A stretch of DNA of 64,000 nt, taken from JBBQYD01 sp942493075. Its GTDB lineage: Bacteria > Verrucomicrobiota > Verrucomicrobiia > Limisphaerales > UBA8199. The stretch is taken from contig OW818681.1 of the NCBI GenBank assembly GCA_942493075.1, positions 372,001 to 436,000 of the forward strand, in the 5' to 3' direction. The notes beneath the pieces are model-generated. The model did no database searches. It had not been told where the DNA came from and saw only the letters and a list, made by a program, of their open reading frames with translations. The position numbers and the translations under genes are program-made. Below are positions 25,701-34,129 of the stretch, in pieces. Position 1 is the first letter of the stretch; each line of letters opens with the position of its first letter.

Positions 25701-26415
25701 CACGCGACATCTGCGTCTGGGGATCAAACTGCCGCAAGGATTCCAGTTCATCCCCGAAGAACTCAAGCCGGACCGGCCAGGGGCTCGTGAGCGGGAAAAG
25801 ATCGAGGATGCCGCCGCGCAAGGAGATTTCGCCCTTCTGTGTCACTTGGGCTTCTGGCTCGTAGCCCTGGTCCTCGAGCCATTCAATGAGATCCAAAGGG
25901 TCCACCCGATCTCCCTTGGCATACCGACGGGTACGGTCGCGTATCGCTTCAGCAGGGAAGGACCGTTGCAGCAGCGCGATCACATTCGTAATGACCACCG
26001 GGGCAGGTGAGGCGGTCGGAGATTCGCGATGGGCACTCAGTGCCACCAGAGTTTCCAGACGGTCACTAATGACATCCGAATGCGGCAGGCGGTCCTCCTG
26101 CGGCAGGATTTCCCAGCCAGGATAAAAAAGGGCAGGGCGGGACAGTCCCGCGGTTCGGCTCCAGGTCCCGAAATCCTGGAGAAGGAGTTCCTGCGTCTTA
26201 AGCGTATCTGAGATGATGACCAGGGGGCGGTCCGGAAAACAGAAAGCCAGGACGGCACCCAGGAACGATTGTGCCGCTGGCGCCACTCCGGAAAAAGACA
26301 AAGCGCCCCCCGTCTCCACTCGCTGTGCTACGGCCTGCACTGCGGGAGCTTTCAGAAGCTCGGCAAACCAGCCGGTTGCTTCAGATTCTGTCCGATGGTC
26401 TGACAGTGGTCTCAA
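22765..26415 (-). CDS. mfd: Transcription-repair coupling factor
   Basis: ATP-dependent DNA translocase of 1216 residues, a usual length. It removes RNA polymerase stalled at lesions and recruits UvrA. The UvrB-like N-terminal modules include GGILDLFPLTSPWPVRLEFFGDE; the RNA-polymerase-interacting region has EEGDYVVHLQHGIGRYLGL. The motor has GDVGFGKTEIA (near residue 680), VIDEEQRFG, LSATPIPRTLY, IESGLDIPNANTIII and LRGRVGRYKHQAYAYLL. The C-terminal TRCF domain ends the protein. The start is TTG at 26415 with GAGG just upstream; no ATG lies in the first part of the frame. A 51-base copy of part of this gene occurs at 28477-28527. Confidence 0.96.
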   Translation of the reverse strand: MRPLSDHRTESEATGWFAELLKAPAVQAVAQRVETGGALSFSGVAPAAQSFLGAVLAFCFPDRPLVIISDTLKTQELLLQDFGTWSRTAGLSRPALFYPGWEILPQEDRLPHSDVISDRLETLVALSAHRESPTASPAPVVITNVIALLQRSFPAEAIRDRTRRYAKGDRVDPLDLIEWLEDQGYEPEAQVTQKGEISLRGGILDLFPLTSPWPVRLEFFGDELESLRQFDPQTQMSREEISAITIPPAGELGILKKALSAETDAGTIKPASLLDYLPPGALIIRCERERLDERASEYSQQVKENDPLFFPWEEFESKGTARGMTFLDLEEAGSEGISPAVEEPELPDQPVVAEQPTETGPPFCRAGVLTGRSETQFAIQSLDAFRPLPERAPEPQVAEAQRREFFEQMHRWLRQGVEVHVFCNTESERQRFTEIWADYGLTQAGEAGLNQPLHPTLHVGALSRGFLYDAARLAVITDAEIFGRYRVQRPRRLKSAHAQATRSALDIDFTELEEGDYVVHLQHGIGRYLGLQVLPMGAGTRATDATHPPGTAGQECLVIEYAPHDPTQPAPKLYVPVTEAHLVGKYVGTGKARPPLNTLGGTRWAKAKAQAERAVRDVAGELLSIQAARDSQPGHAFGVDTPWQREFEGSFIYEETPDQLLAINQTKEDMERPKPMDRLICGDVGFGKTEIAIRATFKAVMDGRQAAVLVPTTVLAQQHFNTFTERMSDYPVRVELLSRFRTRKAQTRVIKDLAAGAVDIVIGTHRLLQGDIAFKDLGLVVIDEEQRFGVLHKEKFKMLRRMVDVLTLSATPIPRTLYLALTGARDMSTIQTPPHDRLPVETLVMQYDERTIRDAIRRELSRGGQVFFLHNRVATITAMQSKLQALVPQARIVVGHGQMHADDLEEVMTAFVNGDADVLLSTTIIESGLDIPNANTIIIDRADRFGLSDLYQLRGRVGRYKHQAYAYLLLPRHATLLTDVRKRLSAIKQYSTLGSGFKIAMRDLEIRGAGNLLGSEQSGHITAVGFELYCQLLKQSVAALKGEKVPTRVNVEVRLDFVLLNPVAGPEQPPVPPVREEPPAKSPRGRGKAREVPAGPVSAYIPFNYISDARQRIEVYRKLAQLGDAAGLQGLRKEIRDRFGPIPQALEWLLQIADLKLMAAERGVSEIEVREDKLMLTRNGDFVMAGAHFPRLTRKDPAGKLKEIRQVLDVIRARTS

Positions 26416-26787
26416 ACCTCGCAGGGGTGGGCCAACGAGTCAAGAATCCCGAGCGATGTCGCGCGCCGAATATGGCTGTTGCCCCGCTTTCCAGATCGAG
26501 ATCTGAAGATCTGCGGTGACATGTTCTTAAGCGGGGTGCCAATCCTAGAAGTCGTCCACTGATCGCACTGATGACACTGATGGTCTGATCGTCAATATTG
26601 GCTCGACACCCAGGATGATTGCCTTTCTTATGCGATGAGAAATCACGATGGAGCACAATGCTTCTTCAGGGATACTCCATCCTTGGATGTCATGGCTGTG
26701 TCGCCGTTCCCCAGTTTTATGACGGCCAGTTGTTCTGAAAAATGGTTGCATATCGTATCGTTAAATGATACGCTGAGGGAGTAAATT
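26416..26787. other. Divergent intergenic region between mfd and abiE
   Basis: 372 bases with no credible gene. A 9-base unit starting CACTGAT occurs three times in a row at 26557-26583. The right end carries the abiE palindrome and ribosome binding site. The left end is the mfd upstream region. Confidence 0.55.
26754..26772. promoter_or_regulatory. Palindrome upstream of abiEi, probable autoregulatory operator
   Basis: CGTATC (26754-26759), a 7-base AT-rich spacer, then GATACG (26767-26772): perfect 6-bp arms, 15 bases before the GTG start of abiEi. Studied AbiEi antitoxins bind inverted repeats in their own promoters; this is the obvious candidate here. Confidence 0.6.
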
Positions 26788-27582
26788 GTGATCAGTAGCG
26801 ACTCACAAACTAGACGTCGCGGAGCAGTCGCCGGGTTTGTTGAACGGTATCGGTCCGAGGGCAAAGCTTGTTTTTCGATGGCCGATGCCGTTGGTTCCAC
26901 CGGCTTGTCTCACGCGGCAGCCAAGCAACAAATCCTGCGCCTGAAGCAAGTGGTGCGGGTATCCCGGCAAGATTTCTTCCTGATCCTCAGCCCGGAAGAC
27001 CTGCCGATGGGATCGCCCGCAGCGGTGAAATGGCTCGATGCCTACTTTAAGTGGCTGGGACAACCTTACTACTTGGCTCTCCTTTCCGCTGCTGCCATCC
27101 ACGGTTCTCAGCCACAAGCCGTGCAACTGGTCCAAGTGATGATTCAAGGCAAACGGCGCCCCTTGGAAATTGGACGTGTAAAGCTGCAGTTTTACCAGAA
27201 AACCTCTGAAATTGAAAAAGTTCCGGTAATTCAGCCTCCCGGCCACCCGGCGCTGATACGTGTCAGTTCTCCGGAGGCTACCGCGTTGGACCTTCTGCGT
27301 TACTCTGGACGGATAGGCGGCTACTCAAGAGCCCAGGAAACCATTTTACCAATGGCAAAATTGTTTAAAGCTGACAAGTTGCGCGCGGCTTTGGATGCGG
27401 ATGATCGGCCTGCTTTGGCTCAGCGCCTGGGTTTCACGCTAGAGAATGCCGGCCATGACAATCTTGCCTCCATCGTCCGCCGTTGGCTTCCCAGTTGTGT
27501 GCAATGGACACTGCTGGAGCCGGGCACACCCGTAAAAACGGCAGAAAAAATTCAGAGCTGGAAATTGATCAAGAACAGATGA
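26788..27582 (+). CDS. abiEi: AbiEi-type antitoxin of a type IV toxin-antitoxin system
   Basis: Cytoplasmic DNA-binding antitoxin, 264 residues. It starts with GTG at 26788 after a strong GAGGGAG ribosome binding site. The N-terminal part (residues about 12-60, with SMADAVGSTGLSHAAAKQQI) is the winged helix used for autorepression. The C-terminal part has the AbiEi core (YLALLSAAAIHGSQP, then VSSPEATALDLLRY). In characterised AbiE systems the antitoxin neutralises the toxin without a stable complex and gives abortive phage infection. Its stop overlaps the toxin start in ATGA. Palindromic DNA just upstream supports autoregulation. Confidence 0.88.
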   Translation: MISSDSQTRRRGAVAGFVERYRSEGKACFSMADAVGSTGLSHAAAKQQILRLKQVVRVSRQDFFLILSPEDLPMGSPAAVKWLDAYFKWLGQPYYLALLSAAAIHGSQPQAVQLVQVMIQGKRRPLEIGRVKLQFYQKTSEIEKVPVIQPPGHPALIRVSSPEATALDLLRYSGRIGGYSRAQETILPMAKLFKADKLRAALDADDRPALAQRLGFTLENAGHDNLASIVRRWLPSCVQWTLLEPGTPVKTAEKIQSWKLIKNR

Positions 27583-28421
27583 ACCCGCTTACTCGGCAGG
27601 ACGTTCTCGAGCATCAAACAAAAGTCCCGTGGCCTGCGCTCGAGCAAGTCGAGCAGGACCTTCTGCTTTGCCGTTGTATGAAGGCCATTTTCGAGGACAA
27701 TTTCCTGAGGAGCCAGGTTGCCATGCGCGGTGGCACGTTGCTTCACAAGGTGCGCCTTGCTCCTGCCGCTCGATATAGCGAAGACGTTGACTTGGTGGTT
27801 GTGGGAGAGCGACCTGAAAGCCACGTAAAGAAAGGCTTGGTCCGGGTTTTGGAGGATGTTTTGGGCAAGCCCAAGACCTTTTCCTGGGACCAGGTCTTTC
27901 TTGCCGTTCGCAATCGAGTTCAACCATCGCGCATTTTACGCCTCAACTACGAAGTTGCTCCGGCGGCAGCATTGGCGCCACTGGCCGTAAAGATTGAGGC
28001 CAATGTCAATGAGCGGCAGCCCTTTCTGCCCCTACAGAAAGACCGATTCGAGTTTGATTTCCGGGGCGAGCATCAGGCTGTGCCAATTATTGGCTACGAC
28101 ATCGCGGAGCTTCTTGGGACCAAAATGCGGGCCTTGTTTCAGCGCGAAAAGGGGCGGGACCTTTTTGACCTTTACTGGGCGTTGATGCATGCCAATCCTG
28201 CGGTCATTACCGCAAATGTCATTAGGGCCTTTGAGCACTATCTGAAACGGGAAAATACAGTGCCAAGACGGGGTGATTTCCTTCAAGCTTTGGAGCACCG
28301 AATGGCAAATCGGGGATTTCGGCAGGACATTACGTCTTTATTGCGGAAGGGCATCACTTTCAATATGGATGAGGCGCAGATGGTTGTGCAGCAGCGGTTG
28401 CTAAACCAGTTGCCTGAATGA
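27579..28421 (+). CDS. abiEii: AbiEii-type nucleotidyltransferase toxin
   Basis: Toxin of the type IV system, 280 residues, a DNA polymerase beta-like nucleotidyltransferase. The active-site pattern GGTLLHK followed by YSEDVDLVV holds the metal-binding acidic pair, and the AbiEii blocks KIEANVNERQ and LLGTKMRALFQREKGRDLFDLYW are intact. Family toxins are reported to modify nucleic-acid targets such as tRNA 3' ends. The ATG at 27579 overlaps the antitoxin stop codon by 4 bases. All catalytic motifs appear intact, so the pair is probably functional. Confidence 0.88.
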   Translation: MNPLTRQDVLEHQTKVPWPALEQVEQDLLLCRCMKAIFEDNFLRSQVAMRGGTLLHKVRLAPAARYSEDVDLVVVGERPESHVKKGLVRVLEDVLGKPKTFSWDQVFLAVRNRVQPSRILRLNYEVAPAAALAPLAVKIEANVNERQPFLPLQKDRFEFDFRGEHQAVPIIGYDIAELLGTKMRALFQREKGRDLFDLYWALMHANPAVITANVIRAFEHYLKRENTVPRRGDFLQALEHRMANRGFRQDITSLLRKGITFNMDEAQMVVQQRLLNQLPE

Positions 28422-29008
28422 GGGTCTTAACGCTTTCGCTTCAGGAACCGTCCAGGACTGCAGGAGCAGGGCGCAGGGCTCATAACCCTGATCCTCGAGC
28501 CATTCAATGAGATCCAAAGGGTCCACCAGGCGAGACTAGTCAGGACAAGCTCATTTTCAAACATCGATACGGTGGTATTCCCGCTAGTGAAGCTGGAAAT
28601 CGTGGTTGAGCCTGGCAGCGCGAAAAAATGATAACGACCATCGGGGCGACCCCGCAGGAGATTTCTCACACGAAGACGCGAAGATTCCAGTTTCTGGTTT
28701 CTTGTGTGCCCCTTCTCGAACTCCGCGCCTTCGCGTGACCCTCTTGATCGTTCAGTGTTCTCCTGTTCTTCCTTTGCATCTTTGCGTGACATGCATTCCG
28801 CTTCGTTAGTGTGTTTTTCTGCGACAAAGGCGCTTCACAAGCTTCGCGCGCGCACTCTCCAAAAACGCGTAGCGCATTTCGGTGGGCGCGAGCGGACCTC
28901 GTATCAAAGGAAAAAGAACACCAGGCCAGCCGGTCCAAATCGAGGGACGTCCTGTTCCCCTGTTTTGTCTCGCAAAAGGGCATCTTTGGCCCCAAAATCT
29001 TGCCGACG
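28422..29008. other. Gene-free stretch between abiEii and the ABC exporter
   Basis: 587 bases. It contains the mfd fragment at 28477-28527, then motifs such as ACACGAAGACGCGAAG near 28677 and two TT(C/T)GCGTGA copies around 28730 and 28782 that look like degenerate dispersed repeats, and lastly the leader of the ABC exporter gene. Frames crossing it on either strand lack coding character. Confidence 0.5.
28477..28527 (-). pseudogene. 51-bp fragment of mfd
   Basis: Matches mfd positions 25856-25906 in the same orientation at 48 of 51 bases, including 36 identical bases in a row. In the mfd reading frame the fragment still reads VDPLDLIEWLEDQGYEP and all three differences are synonymous third positions. 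It lies 55 bases after the abiEii stop codon. Confidence 0.85.
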
Positions 29009-30871
29009 ATGAATAGTATTCTCAGTGTTTTGAATTTCGGGTGGGTTTATCTGCGACGGTATCGCTCGCGCCTGTTTCTGGGAATCTTCTTCAGCATCCT
29101 TTTTGCATTTTCAAACGGCAGCTTTGTGTGGGCTACCCGCACGCTGACCGACAGGTTCTCCGACAAACCGGCCTCCTCGATAACCGAGACGCAGTCGAAG
29201 TCGCCGCTTTCCGGGACTGAACTGGGGAGGATGGTCAAAAGACTAGGCGAGAATTTGCAGACCACGGTTGATCCCTGGCTGCCCCGCCTCGGCCACCCGC
29301 TGGGTTGGCGGCAGGTGGTCGGTGCTTTGTTTCTCCTTCCGTTGCTTGTGTTCCTGCGGGCGACCACGGATTACATGAGCAACTATTGCATGGGCTGGGT
29401 GGGCGAACGCGTCATACGCGATCTGCGGTTGGACATCATGGAGAAGCTCAGTTCCCTCTCTCTGGATTTCTTCAACCGCTCCAGCACGGGTGACTTGCTG
29501 ACGCGCATCAACGTCGATTCTCAAAACCTTCTGAGGGCGTTGCGCAACGGCGGTGCGGACCTCATCAAAGAGTCTCTCAACGCGGTGGTGTTGCTTGGTT
29601 TCATGTTTTACCTGGACTCCTGGCTCACGCTCGGAGCGGTGATTCTGTTGCCAGTCTGTATCCTGCCTTTGATGGTGCTTGGCAAGAAGGCGCGGAAAGC
29701 CATGGCTGCAACCCTCCGGGCGAATATCGCCCAGTCCAGCCAGTTCGTGGAGTTGCTGGGCGGCATCCGCGTGATCAAAGCTTTCAATCTCGAAAAGGAC
29801 GAAATCACGCGGTTCAGGAAATCCTCGGCCGATCTGGTGCACGCAGGCATGAAAGGCGTGCAAGCCAAGGAGATGATTAACCCTATTATCGAGATTATTT
29901 CCATGATCGGCTTTGGCGTGCTGCTGATCTACATTTTTAAAGCCGGGCGCACCGGGTCTGAGTTGGCCACTTTCCTGACCGCCGTGCTCCTGTTTTTCCT
30001 TTCGATCAAAAAGCTGGCTGGCGTGCGAATCCTGTTTGAGCAGGCGCATGTGGGCGTGGAACGCCTGGATGACATGCTCAAGGAGCAACCCAAGGTAGTT
30101 GAGGCGCCAAATGCCAAACGGGTGGATGGCTTCGAAGACGCGATTGTGTTCGATAAGGTCAGCTTTGCCTATAAGGAGAACCCGGTGCTGCAGAGTTTCT
30201 CATTCACTATTCCACGGGGGATGAAGCTGGGTATCGCAGGCGAAAGTGGTTCGGGAAAAACCACAATTGTTAATCTGCTCTTCCGGTTTTATGACCCTGT
30301 TGAGGGCAGGATTCTGATCGATGGCCAGGATCTGAAAGAAGTCTCCATCCACGGTTTGCGCGAGCAGATGGCGCTCGTCAGCCAGGACGTGACCATTTTT
30401 GATCAAACAGTTGCTGAGAACATCGCCTGCGGAAAACTGGGGGCGACTCGGGACGACATTGAGAAAGCAGCGAAGGCGGCTTTCGCGCATGAATTCATCA
30501 TGGCACTGCCGAAGGGGTACGACACGCGGGTGGGTGAGCGGGGCACGAGCCTCAGCGGCGGGCAAAAACAGCGCTTGGGTATCGCTCGGGCATTTGTACG
30601 CAACGCTCCCATTCTCGTTCTGGATGAGGCCACGGCTGCTTTGGATTCCAAGGCGGAAGCGGAGGTCCAAGCCACGATTGATCGATTGGCGGAACATCGC
30701 ACGGTAATCTGTGTGGCACATAGGCTTTCGACCTTGAGAGGCATGGATCGCGTGCTTGTGCTGAAGGAAGGGCGCGTTATCGAAAGTGGCGAGTTCGACG
30801 AATTGCTGCGGCGGAAAGGTCCTTTCTCGACCATGGCTGCCATGCAGGGCATTTTCCCCGAAACCCAATAA
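29009..30871 (+). CDS. ABC exporter, fused permease and ATPase (MsbA-like)
   Basis: Inner-membrane half-transporter of 620 residues that works as a dimer. The ATG at 29009 begins MNSILSVLNFGWVYLRRYRSR; the open frame upstream to 28811 is not coding-like. Six membrane spans occupy roughly residues 20-340, with the first after residue 20. The region around 60-100 is a large extracytoplasmic loop. The nucleotide-binding domain has GESGSGKT (Walker A), SLSGGQKQRLGIARA (signature), ILVLDEATAALD (Walker B) and the H-loop in VAHRLSTL. Relatives export lipid A, lipids or drugs; substrate here is unknown. A terminator follows directly. Confidence 0.93.
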   Translation: MNSILSVLNFGWVYLRRYRSRLFLGIFFSILFAFSNGSFVWATRTLTDRFSDKPASSITETQSKSPLSGTELGRMVKRLGENLQTTVDPWLPRLGHPLGWRQVVGALFLLPLLVFLRATTDYMSNYCMGWVGERVIRDLRLDIMEKLSSLSLDFFNRSSTGDLLTRINVDSQNLLRALRNGGADLIKESLNAVVLLGFMFYLDSWLTLGAVILLPVCILPLMVLGKKARKAMAATLRANIAQSSQFVELLGGIRVIKAFNLEKDEITRFRKSSADLVHAGMKGVQAKEMINPIIEIISMIGFGVLLIYIFKAGRTGSELATFLTAVLLFFLSIKKLAGVRILFEQAHVGVERLDDMLKEQPKVVEAPNAKRVDGFEDAIVFDKVSFAYKENPVLQSFSFTIPRGMKLGIAGESGSGKTTIVNLLFRFYDPVEGRILIDGQDLKEVSIHGLREQMALVSQDVTIFDQTVAENIACGKLGATRDDIEKAAKAAFAHEFIMALPKGYDTRVGERGTSLSGGQKQRLGIARAFVRNAPILVLDEATAALDSKAEAEVQATIDRLAEHRTVICVAHRLSTLRGMDRVLVLKEGRVIESGEFDELLRRKGPFSTMAAMQGIFPETQ

Positions 30872-30874
30872 AAA

Positions 30875-30900
30875 GGCACCCGGGTTTACCGGGTGCCCTT
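30875..30900. terminator. Shared terminator of convergent genes
   Basis: GGCACCCGG (30875-30883) pairs with CCGGGTGCC (30889-30897) around a 5-base loop. The A run before it gives a U tract for the minus-strand aminotransferase gene ending at 30919; the plus-strand tail (CTTCT) is weaker. It separates the ABC exporter from the aminotransferase. Confidence 0.85.
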
Positions 30901-30918
30901 CTGGTAAAAGCGGAAAGA

Positions 30919-32028
30919 CTACTTGCCGAAGAACTGGCGAATGACCTGAGCCACACGTTCTACCTGGGCATTGGTCAGCTCAGGATAGATCGGTAAACTG
31001 AGGCATTCTCGTGCCGCCTTCTCCGCCACCGGGAAATCGCCTTCCTTGTAACCCAGCGAGGCGTAGCATTTCTGCAAGTGCAGCGAGAGCGGGTAATGCA
31101 GAGCACACCCGATTTTATTGGCTTCCAAATGCTTCTTGAGATCATCCCGTTTCGGGGTGCGCACCACATACAGGTGGTAGGCGCTTTCAGCCCAGGACGC
31201 TTCCACCGGGAGTTGCAGGGGTAGGTCAGCCAGCAATTTGTGATAGAGGTGCGCAACGCGACGCCGCTCTTGGGTCCATTTGTCCAGATGCTTCAGCTTA
31301 ACTCCCAATACTGCCCCCTGGATGCCTTCCATGCGGTAGTTGAATCCGACTTCGTCATGGTAATAGCGTTGGGTCGAACCATGCTCGCGCAGCGCGCGAG
31401 CGCGTGCGGCGAAAGCTGCATTGTTAGTGACCAGCGCGCCACCTTCGCCATAGGCGCCCAGGTTTTTCCCAGGATAAAAGCTGAAACAGGAGATGGCGCC
31501 AAAGGTGCCGATCATCCGGCCTTTGTACTTGGCGGCATGCGCTTGCGCGGAGTCTTCCACGAACGGCAGGTTATGCTTGCGGCAAACCTCCTGCACGCCA
31601 TCCACATCGAACGGATGACCATACAGGTGGACCGGCATCACAGCTTTGGTGCGGGGAGTGATCGCCTTCTCGATCTTCTTAGGATCGAGATTGAAAGTGG
31701 CGTCATCAATATCCACGTACACAGGCTTGGCACCCACGTAGGAAATGGCCCAGCTAGTGGCGACGAACGTGCAGGGGGTGGTGATGACCTCATCCCCTCG
31801 ACCAACGTTGAGCAGCATCATCGCGATGTGCAGCGCCGAGGTGCCGGTATTAAAGGCCACGCAATGCTCCGCCCCACAGTAGCGGGCAAAGTCTTTCTCA
31901 AATTGAACTACATCCGGTCCCAGGCAGAAGGAACAATTATCCAGGGTCCGCGCTATGGCGGCGTCGATTTCCTTCCGAATCGGGCGCATTTGCGCCGGGA
32001 GATCCAAATAAGCAATAGGTTCGTTCAT
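30919..32028 (-). CDS. DegT/DnrJ/EryC1/StrS family aminotransferase
   Basis: PLP-dependent sugar aminotransferase of 369 residues that usually aminates a nucleotide keto-sugar for LPS, exopolysaccharide or antibiotic sugars. The PLP lysine is in SFYPGKNLGAYGEGG (K188). The pyridine-ring aspartate lies in PFVEDSAQAHAAKYKGRM, and the N-terminal FNTGTSALHIAM binds the phosphate. The exact sugar substrate cannot be decided. No other sugar-nucleotide gene is adjacent. ATG 32028 starts MNEPIAYLDL, typical of the family. Confidence 0.93.
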   Translation of the reverse strand: MNEPIAYLDLPAQMRPIRKEIDAAIARTLDNCSFCLGPDVVQFEKDFARYCGAEHCVAFNTGTSALHIAMMLLNVGRGDEVITTPCTFVATSWAISYVGAKPVYVDIDDATFNLDPKKIEKAITPRTKAVMPVHLYGHPFDVDGVQEVCRKHNLPFVEDSAQAHAAKYKGRMIGTFGAISCFSFYPGKNLGAYGEGGALVTNNAAFAARARALREHGSTQRYYHDEVGFNYRMEGIQGAVLGVKLKHLDKWTQERRRVAHLYHKLLADLPLQLPVEASWAESAYHLYVVRTPKRDDLKKHLEANKIGCALHYPLSLHLQKCYASLGYKEGDFPVAEKAARECLSLPIYPELTNAQVERVAQVIRQFFGK

Positions 32029-32168
32029 TTTGTGTTTCGCATTCTGTCCAATTCGCCTTGAAATGAAAGGCGAGAATCATTTGTAACGGGGCAGATCCGG
32101 GTGAGCATCTGCGTAAGACGGCATCATGCGGAGCACATCATATGCCAGCGCATGCCCCCTTGAAACTC

Positions 32169-32858
32169 TCATTCAGGGTTGTCCTTCAACCATTTCTGCA
32201 TCGCTGTCTGCCATCTCGCCCAGTCCGTTCCATAGTCTTCTTCCAGAAACAGCTCCAAAAGGTCACGTGCTTCCTCGGCTTTTGGATGCCCGGGTTCTTT
32301 CGCCACATCGAGCAGCAGAGGCATCTTCAACTCGTTCGGGCGGTTGAGCACGTCTTGAATCAAGACGTCCAGCACCGATTCAGGAAGCGTTGCATTCGTC
32401 AGATAGCTGCCTAACGGCGCGTAATCTTCGTCTTCAACCAAATTTGCCAAGTGCCGGGCTGTTTCCTCCTGACCCTCCTCCGGCATCCGGGGAAACAGTT
32501 CCAGAAGCTTGGTCGTTTTCACCTTATCTTCATCGTCGTTGCCCAGGATATCATCCAGTCGATCTTCCCAATCCGGCAGGGCGTTAGTGTTGACCACTGG
32601 CGTTACAGGGGCGGTGGTTGGAATCGTCACTTGGCCCTTTTGCGCCAAGGGTTTTACCGAGAGCGCGCCCGTGCCCGTTGCCGTTGGAGTCTTGACGAGC
32701 GGTTCCGGCCCTGCAAGGGGTTGAGTGGTTGGGGCAGGCACGTCTTCGGCCCGGCGGGTGGCCATCACGCCGATCAATGCGCCGATGACTACGACGATGA
32801 TAACGAGGCCGGCCAGTTTAACAAATCCAGGAGACCTATTCATGTTTACGGGAGCCAT
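32169..32858 (-). CDS. Membrane-anchored hypothetical protein
   Basis: Unrecognised protein of 229 residues from ATG 32858 (alternatives at 32885 and 32843). One hydrophobic segment (about residues 15-33, FVKLAGLVIIVVVIGALIGV) anchors it. A proline- and threonine-rich linker to about residue 95 follows. The rest is acidic and helical, with short repeats of the HEAT-like kind (KTTKLLELFPRMPEEGQEE, then PLLLDVAKEPGHPKAEEARD). A helical-repeat domain on the outer face of the inner membrane is my reading of the shape only. It is not clearly in an operon. Confidence 0.7.
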   Translation of the reverse strand: MAPVNMNRSPGFVKLAGLVIIVVVIGALIGVMATRRAEDVPAPTTQPLAGPEPLVKTPTATGTGALSVKPLAQKGQVTIPTTAPVTPVVNTNALPDWEDRLDDILGNDDEDKVKTTKLLELFPRMPEEGQEETARHLANLVEDEDYAPLGSYLTNATLPESVLDVLIQDVLNRPNELKMPLLLDVAKEPGHPKAEEARDLLELFLEEDYGTDWARWQTAMQKWLKDNPE

Positions 32859-33140
32859 CGTAGCATCCTTGGTGACAAATTCCACGGAATTGGCAATGAG
32901 TGGCTATGGGTTCGTGGGTGGCAAAACAGGTCGGGCGGACGAAAATGCAGAGGTATGCCTAAGAGTATGCGATTGTAATCTATTTAAGTTAAACGATTTA
33001 CGTGCATTTGATGCTCCAGGATTTTGGGGTGGATTGGAGCGAGTGGGCTAAGATATCTTGACGCCTCCCCAAAAAATGAATTTCATCGGGCCCGCACAAG
33101 TCTTAAGTGATGCGGAAGATTCGCACCAAAACATCATTGT

Positions 33141-34025
33141 ATGAAAACACTTCTAGCTAAGGCAGCCGGACTTATCCTCTCTGCCGCACTGATCCTTCCG
33201 CTCGCTGTTGCAGATGCTGCCCAGCCAAAAAAGGTTCTCGTCGTAACCACAACCACCGGGTTTCGACATAGCTCCATCCCAACTGGTGAGCAGGTGCTGG
33301 AAGAACTGGCCCAGCGCAGCGGGGCGTTTACGGTCGATTACGCTCGCGTGGACCCGAACAGCCCCGATTTGGCAGGCGCCGATGGCAAGCCCGATAAGGA
33401 CAAGGCACACGCTGCTATTGCCGCGGTCCTGGCCGAGAAGATGACCGCCAAGGCCCTGAAGAAATATGATGCGGTTATTTTTGCCAACACCACCGGGGAC
33501 CTGCCGCTACCCGACAAGGAAGCCTTTCTCGATTACATCCGGTCGGGCAAAGGGTTCATCGGGATGCATGCCGCCACGGATACCTTCCCTGGATTCCCGG
33601 GTTACATCGACATGATCGGTGGCCAGTTCAAAGCTCACGGGCCGCAAGTGGGTGTCGATATCAACAATCAGGACAAGGAATGCCCGGCGTGCAAACACTT
33701 GGCAGATCAATGGAGTCTCTTTGATGAGATCTACCAGTTCAAGAATTTCGACGCCACGAAGGTTCATGGCTTGCTGGCTTTGGATAAGCATCCAAACGAT
33801 AAAACGCCTGGCTATTTCCCGATTGCCTGGTGCAAGTTCTACGGAAAAGGCCGCGTGTTTTACACCGCGCTAGGACACCGGGAAGATATATGGACCCCGA
33901 ACACCCCGGCGGGGTTCGAGCGCAAGAACTCCAAGGAAATCGCCGAAGCATACCAGGAGCATATTCTGGGTGGAATCAAGTGGGCCCTGGGGTTGGAGAA
34001 GTGGGCGCCCAAGAAAATTGAATAA
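33141..34025 (+). CDS. Secreted ThuA domain protein
   Basis: Exported protein of 294 residues. The signal peptide (residues 1-26, ending ADAA) is followed by a ThuA / class-I amidotransferase-like fold: VLVVTTTTGFRHSSIPTG, DAVIFANTTGDLP, GKGFIGMHAATDTFPGF, and near the C-terminus KGRVFYTALGHREDIW. ThuA proteins take part in oxidation or use of disaccharides such as trehalose in some bacteria and are very abundant in Verrucomicrobia and Planctomycetes. The downstream gene is a Tat-exported Gfo/Idh/MocA protein, which supports a periplasmic sugar-oxidation role. Confidence 0.92.
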   Translation: MKTLLAKAAGLILSAALILPLAVADAAQPKKVLVVTTTTGFRHSSIPTGEQVLEELAQRSGAFTVDYARVDPNSPDLAGADGKPDKDKAHAAIAAVLAEKMTAKALKKYDAVIFANTTGDLPLPDKEAFLDYIRSGKGFIGMHAATDTFPGFPGYIDMIGGQFKAHGPQVGVDINNQDKECPACKHLADQWSLFDEIYQFKNFDATKVHGLLALDKHPNDKTPGYFPIAWCKFYGKGRVFYTALGHREDIWTPNTPAGFERKNSKEIAEAYQEHILGGIKWALGLEKWAPKKIE

Positions 34026-34129
34026 TTTCCGGTGATTTTCCTCCCGCGAGATATGCATTTGCTTGAATTGCCAAGCCGCAATGGCCACAATTCCTAACGT
34101 GTCCCCGCGGGACGTGAGCTGATTTTTAT

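Noticed and set aside
28427..28792. 121-codon minus-strand frame between abiEii and the ABC exporter
   Set aside because: It crosses the mfd fragment in a different frame from mfd and has no coherent composition.
29243..30088. 281-codon open frame opposite the ABC exporter
   Set aside because: It runs antisense to the membrane domain and is rich in His and Gln, as expected for a shadow frame in high-GC DNA.
31240..32061. 273-codon open frame opposite the DegT aminotransferase
   Set aside because: The aminotransferase on the minus strand carries all family motifs; this frame carries none.
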